In this document: positions 45,401-58,500 of the stretch, in pieces
Layout of the letters: the number at the start of each line of letters is the position of its first letter
How positions within the stretch are numbered: position 1 is the first letter of the stretch
Source of the DNA: Sarcocystis neurona
Lineage: Eukaryota > Apicomplexa > Conoidasida > Eucoccidiorida > Sarcocystidae
Reading direction: 5' to 3'
NCBI GenBank assembly: GCA_000727475.1
Contig: KL647289.1
Location: 96,873 to 160,872 of the forward strand
DNA: 64,000 bases
Program-made: the position numbers and the translations under genes
The notes under the pieces: generated by a model
What the model was told of the DNA's origin: nothing
Seen by the model: only the letters and a program-made list of their open reading frames with translations
Database searches by the model: none

Positions 45401-48400
45401 TACTGACTCAGAAAGAATTTACTAGAGAGGCCGCACGAGCTTCAAAAAAAAGGAGGCATCCGTGAAGGAAAACAGATCAGAGCTACTTGAATTTTTATGT
45501 ATCTAATGGTACTGCTCTAATTGCAAAGTAGAGAATTCAATACCAGATTTCCATACACACATATATACGTACATATACATACATACGTGCACAAGTTCGA
45601 GTATACATTGCCAGCCCGGCGAACTAGAAAGATAAGTGGATTCTCTCCCTGTTTAAGTCCTTCCCGCGGCGATGTGTCCTGGTCGCTTGATAACTTCCCT
45701 TGAGTTTTGTTGCCGGTGTCTTTGTAGTAGACATACAGCAAAGTGAGGCTTAACAATAATAAACAAGGTAGCCGAACATGCGTAAACCCCTTACGACGAA
45801 ACGATGTGGATGATAAGGAGGGGAGACGTGTGCACGTCGGTATGTGTGCGACCTTCAGAATACACACAAGTGAAGCGACGACCACGACGTATGCATAAGC
45901 ACCAGTTGCGGATTTTCGCTCTGCAGAGAGTTCCGCTTGTGTCCGTCCATCCCTTTGAATGAGACATTCAAAAGTGTCACTCGCGGCGCCCTTGAATTTC
46001 AATCGCTAGACGCGAGGGCTACAGACACACGAAGTTTAGGCGGTATCCATACCCGTACGCGCGTGTATGTCGACACCCTTGTTCGTGCATGCGTACACAC
46101 ATATGCACGGGTGTGTTCGTTAAAGCGAACACCACACACACGACAACTGGCGGTTTTCTTTGCATCATTATAGATGAAGGTATGCGTGAGTGACTGAAAA
46201 CGAGTTCACTGAGGTATCAGTGCTACATATTTGTATACACACATGTTCGTGTGGGGCGATAAGCGCAGGAGGCGTCTCCACACGGCTACCGTGTGCCCGT
46301 TGTATACCCATGTTGCAGGTACGCGCACATTTGCCAACAAATTCAGTCACCAGAATATATGTACATATACATGTGTATACACGTGAAGACGACTACAGCA
46401 CACCATATGACACTTCACTAATTTTAAGGGATTCTGCACCAGGGCGTACATTCTGATAGATGAGGGTCATTCATTACGTTTATGTTCAGACACTGTATAT
46501 ATCTCTGGGACACGTGTGTGCGACACTTAGGTGGGGCGCACACGTTTCTCAGCATGTGTGGGTATATCTGTGCGTACGCACGTCTAGGTGGTACACACAC
46601 ATTTCTCAGGAGGTGCGGGTGTATCTGTGTGCATGCACATGTGGAATACCCACACAGGTCTCAAGTTGGCTGAAGACAAGAAACAGGTATCATTGGGACT
46701 GGAGGCTTCGACAGAGATGTACATGTGTAAAACATATCTGTTATACGTACTTGAACACGGAGGTATCGCGAGGAACGGCCTGCAAACAAACTTGGGTGTG
46801 TGTGTAGACACGTAGACACCCACACTTATAAGTGTACACACACACACACACACACACACGTACACACGTACACACACACACACACACAACAAAAACACAC
46901 CACCCCCATACAGACACGCATACACAAATACGTAGACACATACGTACGTACATACACATACACAAACGTACGCACCTGCAGTTGCTCACGCGGATGCCTC
47001 TACGGGCATGTACATTTTTACGCAGATATGCGTGTCTTGATGTACCGAGGTGTTTGTTCAATATTCGTCGAAGCGTATTCGTGTGTACGTGTCCGGGTGG
47101 AGCAATGGGGAGTTCTGCAAGACGCGCAAAAGGATTATCGAGGACGGTGGGAAGAAAGACGAGATGCTGCGAAGGGCTACAAGAGCAAAAACGTCCGCGA
47201 ACCTGACCGCCTGAACGTCCGGTCCCAAACAGAGGTACACAACGCATGCACCTTTTTGCATTTGTACAAATATGTGTACAATCGTGTCCCCACACATGTG
47301 TTGCGGTGTGTTATACCGACCGCGATACACATAGATACACCCATTCCGACGGATACAAAGATTTCGTCCAGCTCCACACACACAACTATTTTATTCGAAT
47401 GTGAATTACACCAGGGACTGCGGAGAGGCCATACAGCCTCATCCTTTCCGTTAGAAACTGCGCATACATATTTACATCCAGTATACGTACGGCCACACCT
47501 CTCTATACATTAAGAATACATAGAGGCAGATGTAAGTTTCCACATACCTGTGTATGTACCAGACACATACGCACACACATATCTAGACCTAAATAGTCAA
47601 CAGAAACACACATAATCGTACGTGTAGAGATGCACACCTCGTCACACATAGCCTCCTGAGCGGTCGCTCAATATCAAGAGTTCCTCTCTCGATATCAGTA
47701 GCTTGTCACAGAGGGGCGCTGCGCACAAACACACCGTTATCCAGCTGAGTGAAATTTGCAGAGAAGAACGAGAGGTCACGACCCAACAGGAGCTCTTTTC
47801 AAGTCTCGTTTTCCTCAAAAGAAGAGACGAGCGCCGAAGGCAGGCCTTCGTGTCTTCTTCTTTCCATAATCACTCACAACCATCAAACAGAAGCTCGTTT
47901 TGTTTTTCTCGTCTCGCAAGCGTTGACGACGCCGCAGCAGCTGTCTTCGTTTCATTCTTCTTCTTTGGCAGGCGTCTGCCTCCCCGCGGGCTCTTTGTTT
48001 CCTGCTGCGGCTGCATGGCTGTTACTGCGCTGCCCGTCCTGCAGCACGCGAAGCGCCTGCCACACCCCGACAAACAAGACAGAGCAGTTCTGAACGTTCT
48101 CGGTCAGACGAAGAGGTTCCACCGCAGAAAAACGACAACTCAAGAGACGAAAGGAAACACATGCAGAGCTATGCGTTGGAAAGATCTCTATTGACCTATG
48201 TCGCTTACAAGAAAGCAATGGTTGGTAGAAATTTACGTGTATGCGGCAAACGTTGCAATCCTGTACAAAACAAATATCAGCGCCAAACAAAGTCAGTTAT
48301 TTGCTGACGAGGGTTTACATCTGACAAGCCGTTCCGCTCGTCCTCTTCCCTTCGCCTTCAATGGAAAAAGGGGCAGTACAGACACAGCTACTACCCACTT

Positions 48401-49687
48401 TCTCTTCCTCCTTCACGCTCTTAACAAGGGTACGCCAGTGTGTGGACTCAACCGCTTCTCTCTTTCGCACTTCTACTTCGATCAAGAAACTACCATTATA
48501 GACGTGAACTCGCAAAAGTTCACATACAGACATACGTGGGACTCTTCGCCTCCCTTTACACTTATATATATATATATCATTATAGACGTGAACATGCGAA
48601 GTCTTCACGCAGACATACGTGCGATTGTACCTCTCTTTTTCTCTTGTTTTCGCTATCTCTCGCTCTCGTGGGGACGCGTATCCGTACGCCGTCACACGGG
48701 AAGGTATGGACGTCTGTTAACCCCTGATAAGTGAGACTTGTACAGTTTCTACCTTACGCGTCGCTACTTTTAGGGATAAATAGAGGGAAGACGGGAGAGC
48801 AACACAAGGACAAAGAGAGAAACATGCAAGCGACCACCAGCCTTTTCGAGATAATTGCCCTCGAAATGTGCCCACGCGCTCCAAGAAGCAGAAAAGGCAA
48901 CTGCAACGTACCCGCACAGGTACGCAGAGACCTACGTACATATATCTACATACATACGCAGATAGATATATATACACACATGAATCACAGCAAATTCTCT
49001 TTCAAGTTGAAGCCGCACCACATATACACATGTGCAGCAGATATACACATACGCATGTATGCATATATGTATACATATATATACATATATATATATATAG
49101 ACACATACATATACATATATCTATATACACACACACACATATACATGTACATGTACACATACATGTATACATATACATATACGTAGATATACACACATAC
49201 ACATACACATATATATATATATATACACACATACATGAATATACGTATATTTGTCGTAGCGACGTCTGTTTCGATTTGGAGCCGCCGCAGATAGATATGG
49301 GGTACATACATGCAAATGTAGGGGAAATGCGGGCGTGTGTGAGTTCGCCATATATGTAGGCGACTCTGTAGTGGGTACACGTACAGTTATCGCATATCTT
49401 TTTTCGGTTTATAAAGAGAACAAACGTGAATTTTAAGGTTGCGGATGATTCTCGACATGTGCGAGACTTTCAAGAATCAAGGTAGCGCCGCTTCTCTCGA
49501 GGTGACCTCCCTCTTCTTCGCAGGTCCATACTCTTATGTATACTTCTCTCTGTCCTCATCACGCACATATATATATTAGTGCCCGCTGTAGTATTTCAAA
49601 GGTGACGTACACATATGCGACTCAGGATATACATGTATGTACTTCTTGTTTGTATCGTCTTGCATGTGTGGTCCAGATCTTGTAACA
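42431..49687. other. Feature-poor, triplet-poor segment
   Basis: CAG/CTG runs stop abruptly near 42.4 kb. The next seven kilobases are closer to balanced composition, with scattered TA/CA microsatellites (46836-46888, 48940-49230) and no long frames. A frame at 47703-48194 plus and an overlapping one on the minus strand near 47870-48290 are the only protein-like hints and contradict each other. I see no supported gene, RNA gene or mobile element. Confidence 0.6.
46836..46888. repeat. CA dinucleotide microsatellite
   Basis: CA repeats interrupted by CGTACA, about 53 bases, in the triplet-poor segment. Confidence 0.9.
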
Positions 49688-50164
49688 TTATTTGATGTAC
49701 ATATCGTGGCAGTTCGTTAGGTAGGGGATCGACGGTGAATTTAAACGAGAAAAAGACGGAGAGACGTCTGCGTCGCTTACAAAGACAGCAGCTTCTCGTG
49801 TCAAGGGATCGACCTCATCAAGATATGTGTGACAGGCGAGAAGGGGAAGCGCTGCAGCACATCGTCGCAGGAGGAGAGACGCAGCAGCACAGAAAGAGGG
49901 AACGTGACTTCCCGTTCTCTTCGGCTGCTGCTGCTGCTGCTCCTTCCCTGGCTGTCGTGTCCCAGCATCTTCTTCTCCCTCTCTTCCTTCCCAGCAGCTC
50001 TCAGAAATTTTGCAACTGCCGCTGCCCCACCTCCTCCTCCTCTTCCTCCTCCTTTTCCTCTGTGGACCGCTATATGTCCCCTGCGTGCATGCGGACGGCG
50101 TCAGCGGAAGTCCACAGACTGCAGCGCTCTTTTCGTCCGCGTCTCCCCACACAAACAAAGCCAA
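49688..50164 (-). CDS. Possible exon, function unknown
   Basis: A minus-strand frame of 158 codons contains a basic run, a Gln run and a complex piece, CHTYLDEVDPLTREAAVF, directly before a donor-like GTAAGC near 49770. That arrangement suggests an exon rather than a whole gene. The plus strand over the same bases gives a hydrophobic, Leu-rich frame. Its link to the gene upstream on the same strand (stop at 50931) is not established. Confidence 0.3.
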   Translation of the reverse strand: MALFVWGDADEKSAAVCGLPLTPSACTQGTYSGPQRKRRRKRRRRWGSGSCKISESCWEGREGEEDAGTRQPGKEQQQQQPKRTGSHVPSFCAAASLLLRRCAAALPLLACHTYLDEVDPLTREAAVFVSDADVSPSFSRLNSPSIPYLTNCHDMYIK

Positions 50165-50930
50165 ACATTACCACGGGTGTGGAGACAAGTATTCCCTGTG
50201 TCGCTCCGTCTTTCTGTCTCAGCCTCCCTTCAAGACTTACTACCCCCTCTTGTTTTCGCCTGTACAACACACACCCACACACTTCGACCTGCGCAGAGCT
50301 ACAGTTCCCCCCCCACACACGTATGTACATATATATATATATGGATGTGCATCCCAGCACGCAGTTCGAACAGCAGCCCGTAACTGTTTATTTCACGAGA
50401 GAAAAGGAGAGTCCTTCCTAAAGGCAGGAGAAAAAGAGGCAGCTGCAGGACCTTCCACACATATATATGTATATATGCGCGAACGTGGGAAGAACAACAG
50501 TTACCTGCGAATTCTCGGCGTCCGCGCCTTCCGAGATGGAAGGAAATTTTATTCGTTTTGTCTCTCTCTCTCTCGCTACACGTATATATATATATATATA
50601 TGTAGGAATAGATATATACACATATACGTATATATATGCGCCCGCGCGTGGAGGTGTGTATGTTAATATGTACATACGTGCATATAGAGAGACAGGCACA
50701 TACCACACACATACATACACATACACATATATATATGTGCACTTTTATCCACGTATATACATGTATATATATGTACATACGTTACTGTAGATGTTAGGTT
50801 ATAGGCCTCCTCAGAGGTACGTAATATGCAAATATGGGAAACAAACATATGTGTGTTTTGTGTATGCCTCAGCCTATATGTATACATATGTTATCGAGAG
50901 ACAGGCATATCTGTCTATAAATATGTGCTG

Positions 50931-53900
50931 CTATATATCTGGTGAGCACAGGGGAGAAGCTGAGGACGGACGAAGACAAGGCGATGAGATAGCAAGAAGG
51001 AACACTACCTTCTGCCTCCAGCGCAGCGCTGCAGTTTGAAGAGGAAAGGGCCAGCAGGTTCGCAAGTGCCAGAATGAGCGAGCTGCTCCGCATGCAGCTC
51101 TGCAGGAGACACCAAATTTCTATGTCTCCTTCCTTCCACGTCGCTTCCATACGTGCTCCCACTGTCTCTGTCTCTGGCTTCTTCTCGCCGTCTCCTCCCG
51201 TCGCACAGCCGGCACCACCTCCCTCTCCTGCACCCATCCTCTCGCCCCAGCGCCCCACAGATGTCGCGTGTCCTCCTGCTGCTGCGCCTCCTGCTGCTGT
51301 GCCCCCCCCTGGCGCTGCTGCTGCTGCCGCCTCTGCAACTTCTTCTTCTGCTGCTCTATCTCCTCCTCTCCGCCGTCCTCCTGCTGCTCCACGTCTTTCT
51401 CCTGCAGCAGTTGCTGCTACTTTGTTCTCTGCTGTCGCTGCTGCTGTGGCGGGTCCATCTCCTGCTGTTGCTGCTGCCGCAGGACCGTTTCCTGCTCTTG
51501 CTGCTTCGTTCTCACTTGCTGCTGCTGCTGCTTCCGGGTCTTCTCCTCGTCTTCCTGCTGCTGTTGCGGTTCCTCCTGGAGTTTCTCGTGGAGAGGCCAC
51601 AGCGGCTCTCTGCAACATCGCCAGAACGCGCTGCTGCTGCAGCAAACGAAGACAGTTCAAAAGTTCTCTCACGAGCTCTTGCATCTGCCTCTGCAGTTCT
51701 GCTGCACCGGCTGCAGGGACTCGTGCGGATGGAGCAGGCTCAGCTGCCTCATATACCCATTCTTGCGCTGCTTGTCTTGAAAGGGGACTGCTGCTTACTT
51801 GCTGCTGCGCCTCTACGGAAGGCGCTGTCTCCGCGCTGTCCACCACGCCTGCGGCAGGAGCACCTGCAGAAGAAGACCCACATTAAATATACGCAGCGTT
51901 GCGCCGTAGTTTTTCCGGAAGCAGCAGGTCTCTCTGCAGCAGCAGGACTAGCAGCACTGCTCCTACTCCTACTAGCACTACCAGCAGCAGGCAAAGCAGC
52001 AGCAGGATCAGTAGCAGCAGTGTGAGTACCAGCGGCAACAGGAGGAGGCGGAGGCGCAGCAGCAGCAGCAACAGCAGTAGGAGCAACAGCAGGAGGAGGA
52101 ACAGCAGTAGGAGCAGCAGCACTAGGAGCAATCGCACTAGAAGCAACAGCAATAGGAGCACCAGCAGTTGCAGCAGCTGCAGCAACAGCAGTAGTAGCGG
52201 CAGTGGCAGCAATGTCAGCAGCAGCAATATGAATAGCAGTGGCGTCAGCCGTAGCCGTCGCAGCAGCACGAGTCTTAATAGCAGCGGTTGCCTCTGCGGC
52301 AGCAGCTGCGAGCGCGTTTACGTCATAGCTTGGGGAGATAGTTGCACCTGAAGGGGGAGGAGCAGCAGCAGCAGAAGTTTTTAGCAGTAAAAAAAAAAGA
52401 CGGACTTTTTCTCTGCTGCAGAAGGTCCCTCGGGAAGCTCAACGTGTTATCGACAAGCATTTCCTCAACTAGATAAAAAGAGCGGCTGCTTCGCATCCAC
52501 GTAGGCAGCGGCGCCGGTGTTGCTGCTGTTGCTGCTTTCCTCATGTGAACAGCCGACCGATCGTCTTGCTGCCGTTGCTGCTGACATTGTTGCTGCAGCC
52601 GCAGTTCCTGCTGCCGGCGTCGCCGTTCCTGCTGCTGCTGCTGCTTCTCTTGTTGCTGCTCACTCTGCTGCAGCTCCCGAGTCCGCGGCTGCGGCAAAGA
52701 ATGATGTTGCGGCTGCTGCTGCTCGGGTTCCTGCGCATCTGAGCGAGATATATCAATTCTTTCACGAGACCGAGAAAGCCTGCGGTTGTCCGTAGCTGCT
52801 TGTGCAGAGGAGCGCAGCAGCTGCGAGTGCGACGGCGTCACGTCGCCTGTGTCTCCTCTCCTCTCTCTTCTAGCAGCAGCTGCTGCTTCCTGCTCCTTCT
52901 CCCACCAGTCTCGCCAGAGCTGCGATGGCTGCGTCAGACGTCTCCTCGTGTTGACTTCTCGCATGACGCTCGGGAACAGCAGCACATCAAACGGTGGACA
53001 CGCAGCAGCTGCTTCAGAAGCGACAGCAGCAGGAGCTCGACCGGCAGCAGCAGCAGCCGCAGCAGAAGCAGCCGTCGCAGAAGCAGCCGTCGCAGAAGCA
53101 GCCGTAGCAGAGGCAAAAAAAGAAGCAAGAGGAAGAGGCGAGGCAGCACCAGGGATTCGTGGAGAAGTGGCAACAGCAGCAGGAGGAGAAGCAACAGAAG
53201 CAGCAGCAGCAGAAGGGCGACTTGAAGGAAGAGAAGCAGTGGCAACAGAGGCAGAGGCAAGAGGGCTACAAGGGGATTGAGGAGGAGTAGAAAGGGAGCC
53301 ACAAGAGGAAGAGATAACAGCAGGCGAAGGGAAGTTGGTGTTCTCCGTTGAATCATCGGCCTCGGGGTTGAGGAGCATGCGTCGAAGACTCCAGAAGAAG
53401 AGGCAGCGGAAAGGGCGAGAAGAAGAAGAGGAAAAGGACGAACAAGTGGAAGTGGGAGTCGAAGAAGAAAGGCCTGGCGAAGAGACGGGAAGGGCGGTTG
53501 TCGGAGAAACAGGAGAAGAGGCAGAGGAGGGTGGCGAGAATGAAACCGCCGCTGCAGCAACAGCAGCAGCAGGAAGGCAGGAAGCAGAAGAAGAAACAGC
53601 AGCAGGCAATGTAACGTCTTGCTGCTGTTGCTGCTTGGCGAGAAATGTCAACACTTCGTCGCGAAGCTCGCGAAGCAGCAGCAGACTGCGGCACGCCCGC
53701 CCCACCTGCTGCCGATAAAACCCAAGCAGCTGCATCTGCAGCTCCACGTCCTTCCCCTGCAGCAGCAACAGCAAACCAAAAAGAAACGCAGCACGTTCCT
53801 GACATACATATGTGTACACCCACACATATATGCTCATGTACACACACATATATATATATTTAGAAGAAGAGCGACAGAGAGAGGCAGACGGACACAGACA

Positions 53901-54674
53901 CAAATAGACACAAACACACACCCACACAAGATAGGGAGAGACTCACTCTCAACTACCCAGAAATACATATATCTATATGTAGATGTATCTACATACATCT
54001 ATACATACGCACATATACATATATGTCTCGCTCGTTTTCGTTTTGTCTTCTGCCTGTCCCCTTTGACTTTTTTCGTGTCTCTTCCTTTTTTCTCCGCACT
54101 GCGGGAGGGAAGAGAAAGGATTTGCGGTACATCCGCGGGAAATCTCCATCTCCATATCTTTTGTGTGTACTCACACATATAAATATGTACATATATATAT
54201 GTTCATATACGTGTATGTGCACGTACGCAAGCAGACAGACGACCCCACACATACACATATATATATATATATATATGTACGGATGCCTACATATATGTAT
54301 ATACGTGTGTGCATATGTATGCATAGAGAGGGCGACCCCACACATACACATATATATATATATATATATGTACGGATGCCTATATTTATGTATATACGTG
54401 TGTGCATATGTATGCATAGAGAGGGCAGCCCCATACGTACATATGTATATATGTAGGTATATTGACATATATGTGTATATGTGTGTGCATATGTACTCAC
54501 GAAGAAGACTCCCCTATAGGGGGAAGGAGTTATACAACAAATGTGTGTGTGAGTGTTTGTATTTGCAGAGGTAAACAACAAGAAGTGACTGCTCGACTCA
54601 CCACACAAAAAGTTCTCCCCCACCACATACGCAGCCCTCTGTCTCGCTCGCTCGGGCTGCTTTTCTCTATCCAT
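50931..54674 (-). CDS. Hypothetical Ala/Ser/Gln-rich multi-exon protein
   Basis: Supported exons (minus): 52406-53756, 51982-52347, 51009-51863, 50931-50959, with phases that join, about 867 codons. A likely 5' exon is 54602-54674, starting MDREKQPERARQRAAY and ending at a strong GTG|GTGAGT donor, but its link to 53756 needs a further small exon. Acceptors at 53757 (GCTGCTGCAG), 52348 (CCCCCTTCAG) and 51864 (CTTCTTCTGCAG) are good; the donor at 52405 (GTCCGT) is weak. The first large exon begins with a helix (VELQMQLLGFYRQQVGRA), continues through Ser/Pro/Ala tracts, then FDVLLFPSVMREVNTRRR and SSRSFYLVEEMLVDNTLSF. The second is an Ala/Thr exon written mostly with GCT; the third has a heptad-like helix (LQRQMQELVRELLNCLRLL). 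No family recognised. Confidence 0.6.
54240..54433. repeat. 93-bp near-identical tandem duplication plus partial third copy
   Basis: Two adjacent copies, each starting CACACATACACATATA and ending GCATAGAGAGGGC, differ at only a few bases. A diverged third copy follows to about 54500. It lies upstream of the large exon of the minus-strand gene, probably in an intron. Confidence 0.85.
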
Positions 54675-54840
54675 CCATACCGGCCTCTCTTCCTTTTTCT
54701 TGGCGAATCTACGCCGCCCCTTCACTTCCTCTTTACCGGTGAATATCGCCTCTTCTCTCCCTACTAATGGGTATATATATATGTATACGGATGCACACAT
54801 ACATACACAAACAATTACAAAACCATATATATATTGCTCC

Positions 54841-55330
54841 ACACCGCCGTCTCCCTTCCTTTCTTTTCCCCTCTATCTATCTGCACCGCCTCCTCGCTTT
54901 TCCTTTATCTATCTATACAGCCGTCTCCCTGCCTTTCCTTTCCCCTATATCTATCTGCACCGCCTCTTCTCCTCTTTATCTATCGATACTGCCGTCTACA
55001 TCGATCTAGGTCGTCTCCTCGCTTTCCCTTTATCTATGCCGCCGTCTCTCTTCCTCTGTTTTTCTCCCCTGTATCTATCTGGACCGCCTCCTCTCTGTCT
55101 TTTTCTCTATGTATACCGCCGTCTCTCTTCCTCTGTTTTGCCCTCTATCTATCTGGACCGTCTCCTGTCTCCCTCTCTATCGATACCGCCGTCTCCGTCT
55201 CTCTGCTTTTCACTTTCTGTCTATCTCTATACCGGCCCTCTGTCTGTGTCTCTGTGTCTCTCTTTACGTACGCCGTGCTCTTCCTGTCTCTGTCTCTCCT
55301 GCTCTCCCTTTTCTCGCTATCTATCTATTC
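54841..55330. repeat. Degenerate pyrimidine-rich tandem repeat
   Basis: A unit of roughly 60-80 bases (CCGCCGTCTC, then a CT-rich stretch, then TATCTATCTGNACCG) recurs about six times. It produces a long but meaningless plus-strand frame of Ser, Leu and Pro. Confidence 0.75.
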
Positions 55331-55551
55331 CGCCCTGTGCCCTCTTCTCTGTCTTTTCTTCTCCCTTTTACTTCTCTGCATCTCTCTTTTTGTCGATCTA
55401 CAAAACAACGGATATACAGAGAATAGCAGAAGAACTGCCACGAACGACAACGGCAGAGCAGACGTCCCTTCACTCCCCCACGTAAGTCAACCGCTCGCTG
55501 GGTAGACGCATGCGTCTGTGGGGAAACGGAGTGTCTATACACCCGAAATGT

Positions 55552-58500
55552 CTACGCGTCAGTATGTGCAGTGTTGATGCTGCTGCATGCGCCATTGGTT
55601 GCAAGCCTGCGCGAGGGCTGTCGCCGCAGGGGGCCAGCAGCAGCCGCGCCTTTTCTTTCTCTCCCCGCAGCAGCGACTGCAGAAATGGCCCGTCGCAGTT
55701 TCTTCGGGCACTCAGCCACTTTCAACTGAAAGAAGTCACTCCTACTGTTCGACGCACAGATCTGCTGCGTCTCGCATGCTGCGTCTCGCATGCTGCTTCT
55801 CGCATGCTGCGTCTCGCGTGCAGCGTCTCGCATGCAACGCAGCAGGCAAACGTCTCTTTGCAGAGAAGAGCCTCGCGCTGCGCAGCTGCAGACCCGCCGG
55901 CGTGGTGTCGAAGGCGGTGGTTGCTTGTCGCAGCTAGCTACAGGTTCCACCGGGAAAAAAGATAGTTGCATGTGCTGCTCTTCCTCGACGGACTGTAACA
56001 ACAGCAGCTTCTTCTGCTGCTGTAGAAGTTACGCTCGAATGGCGAGACAGCGACCGCAACAGAGAACTTCTTCCTCAGCGCAGAACGTCACGGGATGATC
56101 CGCAGCTGCTGCTCGGCATGCAGGTGGGCAGACGTTTCGGGTGTCTATACACCCCGTCTCGACAAAGACCCGTGCATGCAGGGAGAGACTGACTGGCCTA
56201 TCTCTCTACTTCAAAGAAAAGAGAAGCACCTGTGTGATCGCTGATCATATGTGTCGCTTAGCGCAGTGTTTCTCTGGGAAAAGTGGCTCCATACATCGGG
56301 AGCGTGTTTCTTGACTAAGACGCGCAGCTCCTTGCGTCTTCTTTAGGAAAAAAAAAGCTACTCATTTCTCAGTGAAGCCCACTAGCCACCTCTGCATGCG
56401 CGGCATGCATTCGCACAGTGCCAGTGCATGCATCGTGACGACCCATCTAGCCACCATTGGGGACGAGAGGAGCGGTGGACCTGCCTATTTACCTTTGCAT
56501 GCGCTGCAGGCATTCCCACTATACCACGGCATGCAGGACATGACAACCCAGCTAGCCAGCCCTGCATGAGCGAGAGGCATTCCCACTATACCACGGCATG
56601 CAGGACGTGGCAACCCAGCTAGCCGCTACTGCATGCGGCGCGCAAGGACGCACCTTCGTTTCACGCATTTCCTCAGTCAAAGCGCCAGCGAGAAGCAGCA
56701 ACGCGAACTGGAGCAGGCTGCTGCCTCCTACGCTGCAGAGCCGTGTCAGCAGCAGCTGCTGCAGATATCTCGTCCGCCAGGGCCTTGCTTCAAAACTTCG
56801 AAACGCACTGCTTGCTGGAAAGGACGAGGGAGACGAGACGGAGGCCACAAGAGGAGGAGACGAGACCGCGCGGGGAGCGTCTACGGCAGAACCAACAGCA
56901 AGAGCACTGCTAGTACCGGCAAGTGAACGATCCGCAGTCCCATCACCAACGGCGTCAGCAGCTGGAGCAGCAGCAGCAGGAGCGTCAGCAGGAGCAACAG
57001 GATCGTCAGCAGGAGCAGCAGGAGTGTCAGCAGCAGCAGCAGCAGGTTCGTCACCAGGAGAAACAGGAGCGGTAGCAGGGACAGCAGGAGTGTCAGCAGC
57101 AGCAGCAGGACTGTCAGCAGCAGCAGCAGCAGGAGCGTCAGCAGCAGGTGTCGCAGGACGGGCAGCGGGAGCAGAAATGACACCGGCAGGAGTACGAACA
57201 GGGGGAGCAGCAGCAACAGCGGTATGAGCAGCACCAGGAGTTGCATACGAATGGCCGTTTGCGCTGTGGAGGTCACACGCCGCTCCTTCCACTTCTCTCA
57301 TGTCTGCCGGTAGTCCGCCATCGCCGCTTTTCTTCATGCGCCCCCCCGCAAACGCGTGCGTCTCGCGCAGGTGCGGCTGCTGTTGGTGCTGTTGCTGTTG
57401 CTGGTGTTGCTGTTGTTCCTGTTGCTGTTGCTGCTGTTGCTGCTGTTCCTGTTGCTGCTGCTGTTGCTGCTGTTGCAGTTGCTGCTGGCGCTGCTGCGTC
57501 TTGTCAACGGAGGGAGCTGCTGCAGCGCCACCTGCGCGGGACACTGCAGCTGCAGCCAAGGAGGCATGCGAGGTGCATGTGTCGCTGCAGGAATAGCAGC
57601 AGCAAGGATAAGCAACAGCGGCTGCTGCAGGAGCTGCGTCTTCGTTCGACTTTGCAGCACTAGCACCTGCTGTGGGTGTCGCGCCTCGCTCGTGATAGCA
57701 GCAGCGGCAGCAGCCTCCTGTGGCCTGTTTGACGGCAGCAGCGCGTGCTGCAGCTGCTGCTGCTTCCTCCGCAGCAGACGCAGGCGCCAGCAACACTACG
57801 GCCGTCCGCACAAAGACGTCGACAGAAAATCTCGTCTGCAGGTACCTGATGAACGAAAAGAACTTGCGACCGCCTGCCTGAGCCCGCACCAGCTGCACGG
57901 CAAACAGAAACACCCACTCGTGCCCTCTGGCCGGCTCCACAGCAGCGGAAGCAGGTGCAGCAACAGCAGCAGGGGAAGCAAATGCAGCAGCGACAGTGGT
58001 CCCGGGCGATGCATCTGTCCGGCCGGCGCGTGTCTTGCTGCTTGAAAACTGCTCCCCACACCTTTTATTGGTCCCTCGGCCCTGCCGCTGCTGCTGCTTT
58101 CCTTCACCCGGCGCCTCTGTTCCTTGCTGCCGCTCTGCTGCCTCTGCTGCTCCTTCACGCCTTCTCTGCTGCTGCTGTCGCTCCTGCTGTCGCTCCTGTT
58201 GCTGGTGGTCGGCTGCACGAGGCTCGGATAAGGCGAGGGAGAAGGCGGCAGCAAGAGCTTCGAAGAGCCGCTCATCCTCTTCACGTTCGTCTTCCTCTTT
58301 TCCTTGCCTCGCCCACTTCTCTCCTCCTCTGCTGCCGCCACGCGCTGCAGTGGCCTGCGTCAACGCTGCAGCATACGTTGCTGTTTCTCTTTTCTCCTCG
58401 CTACCCTCTGCTGCTACTGCTTCTTCTTCTGTGTCTGCGGCTACTGCTGCTGCAGGAGGAGCAATTTTTTCTCTTGCTTTTGCCGCATCTCCTTCTGCTA

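Noticed and set aside
48780..49360. Tyr/Ile/His-rich frames on both strands
   Set aside because: They are translations of TA/CA microsatellites, with near mirror images on the opposite strand.
54700..55485. Plus-strand frame of 261 codons rich in Ser, Leu, Pro and Tyr
   Set aside because: It is produced by a degenerate pyrimidine-rich tandem repeat, with no complex segment and no splice partner.
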